Shown: piece after piece, positions 1-6,836 of the stretch
Numbering within the stretch: position 1 is the first letter of the stretch
Layout of the letters: the number at the start of each line of letters is the position of its first letter
Virus record (IMG/VR): IMGVR_UViG_3300036852_000352
Location: 1-43,907 of that record
Origin: a virus
Length of the DNA: 43,907 bases
Direction: 5' to 3' (one strand)
Notes under the pieces: generated by a model
Told to the model about the DNA's origin: nothing
The model's database searches: none
What the model saw: only the letters and a program-made list of their open reading frames with translations
Made by a program: the position numbers and the translations under genes

Positions 1-204
1 ACCGACGCCGACCACGGCGAGGCCAGAACGTTCCGCGTCGACCGGATCACAGGAAGGATCACCCACGTTGCTCCCCGCAACCGAACGGGGTCGCCGCAAG
101 CGCCGGGAGTACCTCACTGCGGTGGGCCGTCCGGCGCTCGTCACCGGCCCCGACCTGGAAAGAGTGCAACAGAGGATCCGTTCGTTCCACGCCCGAGGTA
201 TGTC
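1..204. repeat. Terminal redundancy, left copy
   Basis: Bases 1-204 match 43704-43907 with a constant offset of 43703. There is one difference: T at 114 against C at 43817. The unit length is therefore about 43,703 bp. The overlap points to a circular or circularly permuted assembly; it does not by itself show a packaged terminal repeat. Confidence 0.97.
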
Positions 205-1006
205 GTACCGGCAGATGGAGGATCAGACCGGGGTTTCGTTCCGGACGATCTGCTCTTCGCTGGACGGGTCCGCCGGAATGTGGCGGACCACCTGGGCGAC
301 GCTCTCGGCGATGAAGTTCGAGCCGGGCGAGGACCGCGCTCTGATCGACGGGACCGGGACTCTCCGCCGGATCTCGGGACTGTGGCACGACGGGTTTCCG
401 CTTCCCTGGCTCCGGGACCGTTTCGGTGTGCTGTCGAGGCCTCAGTTGCAGAAGATGCTGCGCGGGGCTTCGGCGGTCACCGGTGTCAGATCGACTACGG
501 CGGCGACCGTGGCGAGGGTGTACGCCGAACTCGAAGGCCGTAAGCCGGAAGAGTTCGGCATCCCCGTCCGCACTGTCCGCTACTGCCGCACCTTCGCCCA
601 GAAGCGGGGTGCGGCCCCCCGGTCCTGCTGGGACCCCGACACCATCGATGACCCGCAGGCCCTCCCTGAATGGACGGGGGCCTGCGGGTCTCCCGAGGGG
701 TTGCGGATCCATTACCGGGATCAGATCCTTCCCGCCTGCCCCGCCTGCCTGGCGGCCCAGGCGGAGAGGGAAACGCCCGCCGCCGGTCGCCTTGAAGGGC
801 GGGGCGGGATCTCTGGGAAGAAACTGGCGGCCGTCCGCAAGCAGCGCGGGATGTCCGTCTCGGGTCTCGCAGCACGCCTCGGCGTCCATCACGGAACGGT
901 GTACTACTGGGAGACCAGCCGCTCAGCACCCCGGACGAAGGAGCGGATTGATCAGCTCATTACCACTCTGGGCTGCAACTACGAAGACCTCAAGGAGGAT
1001 GCGTGA
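68..1006 (+). CDS. HTH DNA-binding protein with Cys cluster
   Basis: A 312-aa protein. The last 64 residues (from about 249) form a Cro/C1-type helix-turn-helix (pattern LAARLGVHHGTVYYWE). A second HTH-like stretch lies near residues 45-65 (SYRQMEDQTGVSFRTI). A CPAC motif near residue 222 could bind metal. TTG at 68 is chosen because AGGAAGG lies at 51-57 and no ATG/GTG occurs earlier in the open frame; GTG at 122 is the alternative. The end overlaps the next gene by 4 bp (GTGA). It probably acts as a transcription factor; target unknown. The one difference between the two terminal copies changes Leu to Pro in this frame. The frame of the preceding gene (from 43611) also stays open to 543 across this gene. 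Confidence 0.75.
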   Translation: MLPATERGRRKRREYLTAVGRPALVTGPDLERVQQRIRSFHARGMSYRQMEDQTGVSFRTICSSLDGSAGMWRTTWATLSAMKFEPGEDRALIDGTGTLRRISGLWHDGFPLPWLRDRFGVLSRPQLQKMLRGASAVTGVRSTTAATVARVYAELEGRKPEEFGIPVRTVRYCRTFAQKRGAAPRSCWDPDTIDDPQALPEWTGACGSPEGLRIHYRDQILPACPACLAAQAERETPAAGRLEGRGGISGKKLAAVRKQRGMSVSGLAARLGVHHGTVYYWETSRSAPRTKERIDQLITTLGCNYEDLKEDA

Positions 1007-1464
1007 CCGTTTGCAGAGACTGCATGACCGAAGAGGGGGTGGACCGGGGCGGAGTGAGGGTGTGGCCGGATCATCTGCATATCCGGCCCATCGTGAAGGG
1101 TTCGGGTGGCCGCTGCGCTTCCCACTGGAGGATCGAGCGGGCTCGCCGCAAGGACGCCTCCCACGAGAAGCGTGTCCGCAACGTCTACGGGTTGGGGCCG
1201 GGCGACTACAACCGCATCTACGAGTTCCAGGGCGGCCGGTGTGCGATCTGCCGCCGTGCGACGGGGGCTTCGCGACGGCTGTCCGTCGACCACGACCATA
1301 AGACGGGCCTGACGCGGGGGCTGCTGTGCCGCCCGTGCAACGACATGCTGGGCCACATCCGGGACGACCCGCGTGTGGCCCGCCTGATGGCCCGCTACCT
1401 GGAGTCCCCGCCCGCCCTGTTCCTGGGCGTGAAGGCCGTGCACAAGGAGAACCGCGATGACTGA
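1003..1464 (+). CDS. Recombination endonuclease VII
   Basis: 153-aa HNH/His-Me-finger nuclease of the T4 endonuclease VII family, which cleaves branched DNA such as Holliday junctions during recombination and packaging. Visible features: the Y-x-R-I-Y-x-F-Q-G-G-x-C-A-I-C lead-in, the catalytic V-D-H-D-H-K-T-G core and the downstream L-L-C-R-x-C-N zinc half, giving two CxxC pairs. The GTG start is preceded by AAGGAGG at 992-998 and overlaps the previous stop by 4 bp. It lies just upstream of the Cas4-like exonuclease, so the two likely serve the same recombination/replication stage. Family assignment is firm. Confidence 0.9.
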   Translation: MTVCRDCMTEEGVDRGGVRVWPDHLHIRPIVKGSGGRCASHWRIERARRKDASHEKRVRNVYGLGPGDYNRIYEFQGGRCAICRRATGASRRLSVDHDHKTGLTRGLLCRPCNDMLGHIRDDPRVARLMARYLESPPALFLGVKAVHKENRDD

Positions 1465-1594
1465 ACGGGAAGAGCGTATCGAGGCGCACTACGACGAGTC
1501 GGCCCGGCGTCTGGCGGAGTGGCTGGTTGACGCCGAAGACGACATCGCGCACCTGAGGGCCAGGGTTGCCGAGCTGGAGGCTGGAAGTGGCTGA
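1457..1594 (+). CDS. Small charged helical protein
   Basis: 45-aa Glu/Arg-rich protein, probably one amphipathic helix or short coiled coil (heptad-like AHLRARVAELEA near the end). ATG overlaps the endonuclease VII stop by 8 bp and its stop lies just after the GTG of the next gene, so it is translationally coupled on both sides. No family is recognised. Short coiled-coil peptides are common in actinophage early operons. Confidence 0.6.
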   Translation: MTEREERIEAHYDESARRLAEWLVDAEDDIAHLRARVAELEAGSG

Positions 1595-3152
1595 CCGGTA
1601 CCTGTGCCGGGCCTGTTCGAAGCCGGTCACGGCCACGAAGAACCACCGCTACCGGTCGCATGCCGACGGCAACGGTGACCCCTGCGGGATGTCGTCAGAG
1701 CCGATCCCCGAAGGGCTGGAACCCGAGTCCGAGGATCCAGGCGTCCCGAAGGAAGGCGCCGACTTCGCGAAGTGCCCCGAGTGCACCCGCAGCGTGAAGC
1801 TGACCCGGCTTGGCTACTTCGAGCCGCACAATCAGACCCTGAGAGGAGGAGACCGGTGTCCGAACGGCGGAACACGGCCGGACCGGAAGATGAAGGAGAC
1901 GCCCCTTCCTGGCGACGAGATCCCGGAGAGGGGGGTGGACGCGGCCCTGAGGCCGAAGGTGTCGAACCAGGCGGAAATGAGAGTCCCGCGAATTACGGGC
2001 AGTTCATCACCCGAGGCTTCATTGAAGAGGTCGGCCGACGAGACGCCTGCTGTGACCTCGGCACCTGCAATGGCGACCCCCAGTGCGGAGGCTGCTGCTC
2101 CTGCGTCGGAGGGTGTCTCGACACCGCCAGTGACCGACGAGGCGAACTGGGGCGACGTGGGGTCTGCGCCCGAGGCTGCCAGTTCTGGTGCATCCACGGA
2201 GACGAGCTCCCCGGGATCGGAGAGTATCTCCGAGCCTTCGGCGCCACCGTCGACGCCGAACGGTTCGGCCGCATTGACAGGCTTCAGGCTCGGAGAGAGC
2301 TTCTCGGCGACGATCCTTCAGCCGTTCAGCCCGTTCCTCCAGCCTCCGGAGTACAAGGAACCTCCCCTGGTGTTCCTCCAGCCCCCGGAGTATCTGGGGC
2401 CGGAGAAGCCGGAGCCGATGGGCGAACTGGCGAAGGAGCTGGCGACGCGGATCAAGGAGACGTTCTATTCGTACTCGAACCGGAAGAGCGCCGACAACCG
2501 CTCAGCCCAGACGACGCTGGGCCCGAGTGAGATCGGGACCCCGTGCGACCGCCGTCTGGCGATGGCGCTGATGGGGATCCCGGCGGTCAACCCGGGCGGT
2601 GACGGCTGGGCGTCCTTCGTGGGGACCTGCGGACATGTCGGCATGGGCGAGATCTACACCTTCGCCGACGCCGGTACCGGCCGCTACGCGGTCGAGCTGC
2701 CGGTTCTTCTCGGGGTTCCGTCGGTGCCACGGGGGACGACGGATCTTCTGGACCGCCGGGACGCGACGATCATCGACTGGAAGTTCATGGGGGCTTACTC
2801 CCTCAAGAAGTTCAAGCTCGAAGGCCCGTCGGACACTTACCGGACCCAGGCACATGTCTACGGCTACGGGGCGGAGAGGGGTGGCGAGAAGGTCAAGAGC
2901 GTCGCCGTAGTCGGTCTTCCCCGTGCTGGTTCCTCGCTGGACGACATGCACGTCTGGACCGAGAAGTACGACAAGAGGGTCGCCCTGGAGGCCCTCAACC
3001 GGGTCGAGAGGATCGCGGCGGAGGTCACCCGGATGTCCGGTGAGGCCACCGTGTCGGACGCCGGGACGTTCGCGACGGCCGACGACTGCCGGTACTGCCC
3101 GTTCCACCTGAAGAACGACAAGGAGATGGTGCGCGGATGTCCTGGAAGCTGA
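1587..3152 (+). CDS. Zinc-ribbon plus Cas4-like PD-(D/E)XK exonuclease
   Basis: 521-aa open frame, GTG at 1587 with GGAGG six bases upstream. Residues 1-35 and 60-95 carry two Cys-rich ribbon-like modules (C7, C10, C33; C63, C66, C91). Residues about 95-270 are Ala/Ser/Pro/Thr-rich. The C-terminal part from about 280 is a RecB/Cas4-type nuclease: D386 in the G-T-T-D-L motif, D397-W-K399 in strand two, and the Q421-x-x-x-Y425 motif. C320 plus C501, C504 and C518 are the four cysteines that hold the Fe-S cluster in Cas4 proteins. Such phage enzymes are DNA exonucleases for replication or recombination. The usual length is about 250-300 aa, so the N-terminal half is extra. A separate frame starting at 1856 with an excellent ribosome site overlaps the linker, so the genuine Cas4 start may lie further in (for example ATG 2418). 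Confidence 0.8.
   Translation: MADRYLCRACSKPVTATKNHRYRSHADGNGDPCGMSSEPIPEGLEPESEDPGVPKEGADFAKCPECTRSVKLTRLGYFEPHNQTLRGGDRCPNGGTRPDRKMKETPLPGDEIPERGVDAALRPKVSNQAEMRVPRITGSSSPEASLKRSADETPAVTSAPAMATPSAEAAAPASEGVSTPPVTDEANWGDVGSAPEAASSGASTETSSPGSESISEPSAPPSTPNGSAALTGFRLGESFSATILQPFSPFLQPPEYKEPPLVFLQPPEYLGPEKPEPMGELAKELATRIKETFYSYSNRKSADNRSAQTTLGPSEIGTPCDRRLAMALMGIPAVNPGGDGWASFVGTCGHVGMGEIYTFADAGTGRYAVELPVLLGVPSVPRGTTDLLDRRDATIIDWKFMGAYSLKKFKLEGPSDTYRTQAHVYGYGAERGGEKVKSVAVVGLPRAGSSLDDMHVWTEKYDKRVALEALNRVERIAAEVTRMSGEATVSDAGTFATADDCRYCPFHLKNDKEMVRGCPGS
1856..2530 (+). CDS. Overprinted Cys-rich protein in +1 frame of Cas4 gene
   Basis: 224-aa frame inside the linker of the Cas4-like gene. GTG at 1856 is preceded by AGGAGG (1844-1849) at 6 bp, the best Shine-Dalgarno sequence in the area. 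Between about 2042 and 2283 its third codon positions are about 77% G/C, against about 67% in the Cas4 frame, and the Cas4 frame there has linker-like composition. The product holds a dense cysteine cluster (pattern ACCDLGTCNGDPQCGGCC) followed by CxxxC and CIH, suggesting metal binding. Its last 70 residues look like a shadow of the Cas4 frame. Either two genes overlap, or a lost stop codon fused older separate genes. Confidence 0.5.
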   Translation: MSERRNTAGPEDEGDAPSWRRDPGEGGGRGPEAEGVEPGGNESPANYGQFITRGFIEEVGRRDACCDLGTCNGDPQCGGCCSCVGGCLDTASDRRGELGRRGVCARGCQFWCIHGDELPGIGEYLRAFGATVDAERFGRIDRLQARRELLGDDPSAVQPVPPASGVQGTSPGVPPAPGVSGAGEAGADGRTGEGAGDADQGDVLFVLEPEERRQPLSPDDAGPE

Positions 3153-3286
3153 CGATCCGGCGTGGAGATGCCGAAGTCGTCCGGGAGTACTCGGACGGCG
3201 AGGCGCTGGATCTGGCCCAGTCCCTGATGTGGTGGGCGGGTTACCTGGAGACCGGTCAGACGATGACCTTGGAGATCACGGAATGA
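3137..3286 (+). CDS. Small hypothetical protein
   Basis: 49-aa protein with an alternating charged/hydrophobic pattern and a central LMWWAGYLETG. It overlaps the end of the Cas4-like gene by 16 bp, with AAGGAG at 3119-3124 as a rather distant ribosome site. Its stop overlaps the next ATG (ATGA). It is not recognised; the N-terminal beta-like strand suggests a small beta-alpha fold. The tight coupling supports a real gene. Confidence 0.6.
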   Translation: MSWKLTIRRGDAEVVREYSDGEALDLAQSLMWWAGYLETGQTMTLEITE

Positions 3287-3468
3287 CACTTCTGACCCTG
3301 GTGGGCTGTTCCCACCCGTCGATCTATCAGGATGGCGCTGTGTGGCGATGCACCCAGTGTCACAACGTGATGGGGCCGGTTGCGGCCTACGGCCCGTGCG
3401 ATCACCCCGCGATCGTGTTTCGTGACGGTGGCGCATACTGCACCGAATGCGGGGCGCGAGTCCAGTAA
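3283..3468 (+). CDS. Small zinc-ribbon protein
   Basis: 61-aa protein with two Cys/His pairs of ribbon type: C9-x-H ... CTQC in the first half and CDH ... CTEC in the second. The repeated layout looks like two half-ribbons. ATG at 3283 overlaps the previous stop. Last gene before a non-coding leader. Zn binding is inferred from the motifs; target unknown. Confidence 0.65.
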   Translation: MTLLTLVGCSHPSIYQDGAVWRCTQCHNVMGPVAAYGPCDHPAIVFRDGGAYCTECGARVQ

Positions 3469-3565
3469 GTTTCACCCCGGGGTAGTCCGGATAGATATAC
3501 CCTGCTAGGGTGGGTGTCCTACCCGCTCAGTAGGATCGAAGCCCTACGATCTAGGAGTTACACCT
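3469..3565 (+). promoter_or_regulatory. Leader with consecutive hairpins before ssDNA-binding gene
   Basis: Non-coding 97 bp. It can form ACCCT/AGGGT (3499-3511), TCCTAC/GTAGGA (3517-3535) and GATCG/CGATC (3534-3551). TATACCC at 3496 resembles the -10-like element seen at two other gene starts. This is a likely promoter or structured leader for the gene at 3566. No exact start can be fixed. Confidence 0.4.
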
Positions 3566-4351
3566 GTGAGTGTCATCCAGCAGCCCGGAATCTCCAACCC
3601 CGAGGACAAGATTGTCTGGTCGGAGAACCTTGGCGCCCTCCTTCTGTTCTTCCCGACCTCCTTCGTGGAGAAGGTGAAGACGACCAACGGTGAGGCCGAC
3701 GCCGTCTACGCCCGGATCGTCCGCCTCAACGACGGCCGCGTCTTCGAGAACGCGATGGTTTACCCCACCGCGCTCGTCACCCAGCTGAAGGGCGCCATTC
3801 CCGACGGCATCGTCCTCGGCACCCTCGCCCAGGGCGAGAACAAGAAGGGCAACCCGCCGTGGCTCCTCCAGCCGCACGACGCTCAGCAGGTCGCCCAGGC
3901 GGAAGCGTGGATGGCCGCCAATCCTCGCGTGCAGCAGGCGCCGCAGCCCCAGGCCCCGGCTGCCCCTCAGTGGGGTGGGGCAGCCGCCGCTCCGGCCCCG
4001 GCATGGGGTCAGCAGGCTCCGGCAGCTGCCCCGGCTGCGGGTGGTTGGGGAAACCCCCCGGCCCCGCAGCCCTCCGCTCCGAACTGGGGCTCAACCCCCG
4101 CTGCACCTGCGGCTCCTGCACCGGCCCCGTCATCGCCTGGTGCAGGGTGGGGAAGCCCGGCCCCTGAGGGCGTCCCCGGTACCGCCCCGGCAGCATGGCA
4201 GAACGCTGGCGCCCCGGCGGCAGCGCCCGTCGCCCCCCAGTCCGACCCGAGCGCTGTCGCCGCACGGCTGACGGCCATGGGCATCACCATCCCGCCGGGC
4301 ACCACCCTGGAAGCCCTCATGGGCCTCGCGGCGGTCTACGGGATCCAGTAA
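3566..4351 (+). CDS. ssDNA-binding-like protein with Pro/Ala-rich tail
   Basis: 261-aa protein. The first ~110 residues are a compact, likely OB-type domain (IVWSENLGALLLFFPTSF, VYARIVRL, ENAMVYPTALVTQLK). Residues ~115-225 are a low-complexity Ala/Pro/Gln/Gly/Trp linker with repeated PAPxWG-type units. The last ~35 residues form a small helical end. An OB fold plus disordered linker is the usual SSB design, and actinophages often carry an ssDNA-binding protein beside a Cas4-like nuclease, as here. The acidic SSB tip (DDDIPF) is missing. GTG start with CTAGGAG at 3551-3557. A strong terminator follows. The SSB role is inferred. Confidence 0.6.
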   Translation: MSVIQQPGISNPEDKIVWSENLGALLLFFPTSFVEKVKTTNGEADAVYARIVRLNDGRVFENAMVYPTALVTQLKGAIPDGIVLGTLAQGENKKGNPPWLLQPHDAQQVAQAEAWMAANPRVQQAPQPQAPAAPQWGGAAAAPAPAWGQQAPAAAPAAGGWGNPPAPQPSAPNWGSTPAAPAAPAPAPSSPGAGWGSPAPEGVPGTAPAAWQNAGAPAAAPVAPQSDPSAVAARLTAMGITIPPGTTLEALMGLAAVYGIQ

Positions 4352-4401
4352 AACCCGGCGCGCATCCTGGAGGGCTCCGGGGGATTCCAGCGCGCCGACC
4401 C

Positions 4402-4437
4402 GAAGGGCCCCCTCTGTGACGGTGGAGGGGGCCCTTC
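4402..4437 (+). terminator. Rho-independent-type hairpin
   Basis: Perfect 13-bp stem, GAAGGGCCCCCTC paired with GAGGGGGCCCTTC, around a 10-nt loop, 50 bp after the ssDNA-binding-like gene. It lacks a T tract, as is common in actinobacteria. Confidence 0.85.
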
Positions 4438-4459
4438 CTCACACCTGGAAGGCGCAACG

Positions 4460-4585
4460 ATGACCGACAAGCAGTTCAAGCGCGTGGAGAGACTCGCCGA
4501 AGTGGGCGCGGTCCTCATCATTTTCGCGGTGGTCGCCCTGTTCGTGATGGGCGTCATCGTCCTGGGGAGGGTGGCGTTCGGATGA
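4460..4585 (+). CDS. Single-pass membrane peptide
   Basis: 41-aa protein with a charged N-terminus (KQFKRVERLAE) and one transmembrane helix (about residues 15-38, VGAVLIIFAVVALFVMGVIV). First gene after the terminator; its stop overlaps the next ATG. Small membrane peptides of this kind are frequent in phages and may act at the host membrane; holin-like function cannot be excluded. Confidence 0.6.
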   Translation: MTDKQFKRVERLAEVGAVLIIFAVVALFVMGVIVLGRVAFG

Positions 4586-4746
4586 CACCGAGCGGATGCC
4601 GACACTGCGGCACGCCCGAACGTGAACACGGACACCGGTGGAGACGGGGTCTGGTGGGCGTCCACCGGTGGGCGGCTCCCGACGACCGGCAGATACTCGC
4701 CCGGATGAAGATGCGCCGGGCCCTGAGGCACCACGAGGAGAACTGA
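4582..4746 (+). CDS. Small C-H zinc-finger protein
   Basis: 54-aa protein beginning with a C-R-H-C-G-T-P-E-R-x-H-x-H-R-W signature: two Cys (6, 9) and two His (16, 18) spaced as a tiny zinc knuckle. The rest is basic (KMRRALRHH). The signature recurs in Streptomyces phage early regions without known function. It overlaps the previous gene by 4 bp. Confidence 0.65.
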   Translation: MTPSGCRHCGTPEREHGHRWRRGLVGVHRWAAPDDRQILARMKMRRALRHHEEN

Positions 4747-4747
4747 C

Positions 4748-4996
4748 ATGGCTCGCTTACCTGGTCACGGCCGCGACTTTGACGACCGGTGGAACGCCAG
4801 TTACCGCCGGGGTCGGGAGAACGCCCGCAGGGGCGTAGGCCCCTGGGCGACTGACAAGGCCCTGGAGAGGGTCAATGCCGAACGCGCCACTCGCAAGCAC
4901 GCGGCGGCGTCCAGCGATTCCTGTGTCGCCGCTCTCGCGGCTCTCGGAGGCTTCGCATGGGCGCTGTCCGAACTAGCCGGAAGGATCATCACGTGA
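4748..4996 (+). CDS. Hypothetical protein with C-terminal hydrophobic helix
   Basis: 82-aa protein. The N-terminal half is Arg-rich (YRRGRENARRG), the middle is helical (DKALERVNAERATRKHAAA), and residues about 57-80 are hydrophobic (CVAALAALGGFAWALSELAG), a possible membrane segment. It overlaps the next GTG by 4 bp. Not recognised. Confidence 0.6.
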   Translation: MARLPGHGRDFDDRWNASYRRGRENARRGVGPWATDKALERVNAERATRKHAAASSDSCVAALAALGGFAWALSELAGRIIT

Positions 4997-5217
4997 TTGA
5001 GATCGGCCAGGTCTACCGCTCCGTCAAGGCTGGCACTCATCGCCGCATCAAGGTCGTCGGTTCCGTCTGCCAGATTTCCGGCAAGACGAGGATCGTCTCC
5101 CTCACCGCCGACGGCCGGGAACTGTACCCCCGCTTCATCAAGTCCGATCAGCTCCACGCCCACGGCTACTACTGGGGCAAGCTCCGCACCAAGGGTTACG
5201 TCCTGGAGGAGTCGTGA
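4993..5217 (+). CDS. Hypothetical beta-rich protein
   Basis: 74-aa protein with a GQVYRSVKAGTHRRIKVV opening and a GYVLEES end. This layout is typical of a small SH3-like barrel family widespread in actinophage accessory regions. GTG 4993 is preferred to the upstream in-frame ATG 4957, because it gives a 4-bp overlap with the previous stop. Function unknown. Confidence 0.65.
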   Translation: MIEIGQVYRSVKAGTHRRIKVVGSVCQISGKTRIVSLTADGRELYPRFIKSDQLHAHGYYWGKLRTKGYVLEES

Positions 5218-5408
5218 GCCGCACTCTGCACCTGAAGGACGAGATCTGCGCCATCTGCCAGAAGGCGGGAATCGATCTGAAGTCGGTGGCCGAGATCGTC
5301 ATCGGCCCTACGTCGGTGACCTTCGAGGTCTACGAGAGCCCCCTGAGGATGGGGCCCGGCCGGAAGCCGCTGACGGTGTTCATCACCCTCCCCTGGGATC
5401 TGGTGTGA
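5214..5408 (+). CDS. Hypothetical protein
   Basis: 64-aa protein with a CAICQKAGID motif near the start followed by alternating beta-like segments (VAEIVIGPTSVTFEVYE) and a PLTVFITLPWDLV end. Two cysteines only, so a full zinc site would need a partner. It overlaps both neighbours by 4 bp. Not recognised. Confidence 0.6.
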   Translation: MSRTLHLKDEICAICQKAGIDLKSVAEIVIGPTSVTFEVYESPLRMGPGRKPLTVFITLPWDLV

Positions 5409-5602
5409 GCCTCCTCGACGCCCTGACCGGCGACTTCGAGCCGCCGTGGGACCGCAAAGGGCCGCTGACGCCCGTGCAGGTCGCCGACATCCGGGAGCTG
5501 TACCACGGGTGCGGCTGGAAGCAGGCCGACATCGCCCACCACTTCGGCGTCAGTCAGGGCTACGTCTCCCGGATCGTCAACCACAAACGAAGGAAGAGCT
5601 GA
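5405..5602 (+). CDS. Small homeodomain-like HTH protein
   Basis: 65-aa protein. Residues about 25-60 form a Hin/sigma-region-4-like helix-turn-helix: VADIRELYHGCGWKQADIA, then GVSQGYVSRIVNHK, where GVSQGYVSRI is the recognition helix. The C-terminus is basic (KRRKS). It is long enough only for DNA binding, so it probably acts as a small regulator. Such one-domain HTH proteins occur repeatedly in this kind of operon. Overlaps both neighbours. Confidence 0.75.
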   Translation: MSLLDALTGDFEPPWDRKGPLTPVQVADIRELYHGCGWKQADIAHHFGVSQGYVSRIVNHKRRKS

Positions 5603-5802
5603 TGGCCCTGTACGAGATTCAATACCGGGGTGCGGACCTCCCGGAGGTCCGGCTGAAGTCGGCCCTGGTGATCGCCCCGGACGCGGAGGAGGCGCTCGAA
5701 GACGTCGGGCACCTGATCCGGCACGAGGATCGACGCGCCTACGTCGTGAAGCGCGTCGCCACTACCGGCCGGACGCTCCTGTTCACCTCGGACGAATGGT
5801 AG
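5602..5802 (+). CDS. Hypothetical protein
   Basis: 66-aa protein starting at the TGATG junction. Beta-alpha-beta-like pattern (LYEIQYRG, EEALEDVGHLI, AYVVKRVATTGRTLLF), compatible with a small ferredoxin-like fold. Not recognised; coupling to both neighbours supports coding. Confidence 0.6.
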   Translation: MALYEIQYRGADLPEVRLKSALVIAPDAEEALEDVGHLIRHEDRRAYVVKRVATTGRTLLFTSDEW

Positions 5803-6053
5803 TGGCTGCGAAGAAGAAGGCCTGCCTGGCAGGCCATGAGGGGTGCGAGAAGTGCACCATGCACTGCTGCTCCATCACCCCCGAGCGGGCTGCCGAGATA
5901 GCCGCCCAGGCCCGCTCGGGCACCAACTGGGCGGACGCCGTCAACGCCGGTCCCGCTTGCCGGTGCGGAAAGAGGCGCACTCCGTGGATCGCGGAAGGCG
6001 GCGGATTTGACGACGGCACCTGCCCCCGCCACCCCTGGAAGGCCCCGGCATGA
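5796..6053 (+). CDS. Cys-rich zinc-binding hypothetical protein
   Basis: 85-aa protein with nine cysteines: C-x6-C-x2-C-x3-CC in the first third, then ACRCG and GTCPRH near the end. Two metal sites are likely. A helical segment (TPERAAEIAAQARSG) separates them. ATG 5796 overlaps the previous gene; GTG 5802 in the same frame is an alternative that removes two residues. No family recognised. Confidence 0.6.
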   Translation: MVVAAKKKACLAGHEGCEKCTMHCCSITPERAAEIAAQARSGTNWADAVNAGPACRCGKRRTPWIAEGGGFDDGTCPRHPWKAPA

Positions 6054-6133
6054 AGAGCGCCGACCCGTCCGGCCACGAGAAGACCGGCGACAACGACCAG
6101 CAGCCCGGACGCGACCACCCCAAGGAGAAGTGA
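6050..6133 (+). CDS. Very small hydrophilic peptide
   Basis: 27 aa, almost entirely charged or polar (DPSGHEKTGDNDQQPGRD), likely disordered. ATG overlaps the previous stop by 4 bp and the end carries AAGGAG, the ribosome site of the next gene. Mainly supported by coupling. Confidence 0.4.
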   Translation: MKSADPSGHEKTGDNDQQPGRDHPKEK

Positions 6134-6134
6134 A

Positions 6135-6227
6135 ATGCCCGAAGAGAATCCCGACCCGTGGTGCACCTCCCCCGAACCCGAGCCGCAGCCGGACGTCATC
6201 GTCGTCCAGGCTTCGACCGATGACTGA
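6135..6227 (+). CDS. Very small acidic peptide
   Basis: 30 aa, acidic and Pro-rich (PEPEPQPDVIVV). AAGGAG at 6122-6127 serves its ATG; the stop overlaps the next ATG. Function unknown. Confidence 0.4.
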   Translation: MPEENPDPWCTSPEPEPQPDVIVVQASTDD

Positions 6228-6300
6228 ACCGCTCGCCCAGATACTCGCCCTGGCCATCGTCGTGTGGCTGATCATCAAAAACCTCGGAGGCAAGAAATGA
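6220..6300 (+). CDS. Tiny transmembrane peptide
   Basis: 26 aa made of one hydrophobic helix (LAQILALAIVVWLIIK) with a Gly-Gly-Lys-Lys end, the lysines expected on the cytoplasmic face. Overlaps the genes on both sides. It could be a membrane effector or a holin accessory; no direct evidence. Confidence 0.5.
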   Translation: MTEPLAQILALAIVVWLIIKNLGGKK

Positions 6301-6407
6301 CCTGCCCGATTTGCAACGGCTCCGGCGGAACAACCATCGTGGATCCTCAGACCGGCATGCCCACTCCCACTCCGTGCCCCTGCTGCGGCGAAACGGGAAC
6401 GGTATGA
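6297..6407 (+). CDS. DnaJ-type zinc-knuckle peptide
   Basis: 36-aa peptide with CPICNGSGG and CPCCGETG, the paired CxxCxGxG repeat of the DnaJ central zinc domain. A single two-knuckle unit like this is a common phage mini-protein. ATGA overlaps on both sides. Zn binding is inferred from the motif. Confidence 0.6.
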   Translation: MTCPICNGSGGTTIVDPQTGMPTPTPCPCCGETGTV

Positions 6408-6835
6408 CCTGCGCGAACTGCGACCACGGTGTTGCGGACCACGGGCCGTTCGGATGCAGCTGGGGGGAGCCCCCTGGCCGCTGTGACTGCCCGTTCAGTC
6501 ATGACAGGTGCCGTAGCGTCAACGCCGACGACTCGGGCGCATTCGCCAGGTGCGCCCGGACGGCCGGGCATCACGGGCGCCACGAGGGTCAGCATGCGGA
6601 TGGCATCGGCCTGACGACCTGGGTGGATGAGGCAGCCGACGTTCAGGTCGGCGGGTCCCACTACAAGGACATGCCGATCCAGCCGTGGGCGGTCATCGAC
6701 GCGTTCGGTCTGGACTTCTACGCCGGATCGGCCCTGAAGTACCTGCTGCGGGCGGGGCGCAAGGGGTCCAGGCTGGAAGATCTGAAGAAGTGCAGGCACT
6801 ACCTGGACAAGATGATCGAGAAGGAGGAGGAGTGA
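6404..6835 (+). CDS. DUF3310 protein with N-terminal zinc finger
   Basis: 143-aa protein. Residues 1-60 are Cys/His-rich (CANCDHG, CDCPFSH, CRS, CAR-x3-GHHGRH). Residues about 80-143 match DUF3310: HYKDMPIQPWAVIDAFGLDF, then ALKYLLRAGRKG and DLKKCRHYLDKMI. DUF3310 occurs in many phages and is sometimes labelled a nucleotide kinase without proof; its role is unknown. ATG 6404 is chosen for the 4-bp overlap with the previous gene. Confidence 0.8.
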   Translation: MTCANCDHGVADHGPFGCSWGEPPGRCDCPFSHDRCRSVNADDSGAFARCARTAGHHGRHEGQHADGIGLTTWVDEAADVQVGGSHYKDMPIQPWAVIDAFGLDFYAGSALKYLLRAGRKGSRLEDLKKCRHYLDKMIEKEEE

Positions 6836-6836
6836 T

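Noticed and set aside
13-543. Whole 211-codon frame from 43611 to 543 as one real protein
   Set aside because: Only the first ~60 codons look like a domain; the rest overlaps the HTH gene and has shadow-type composition.
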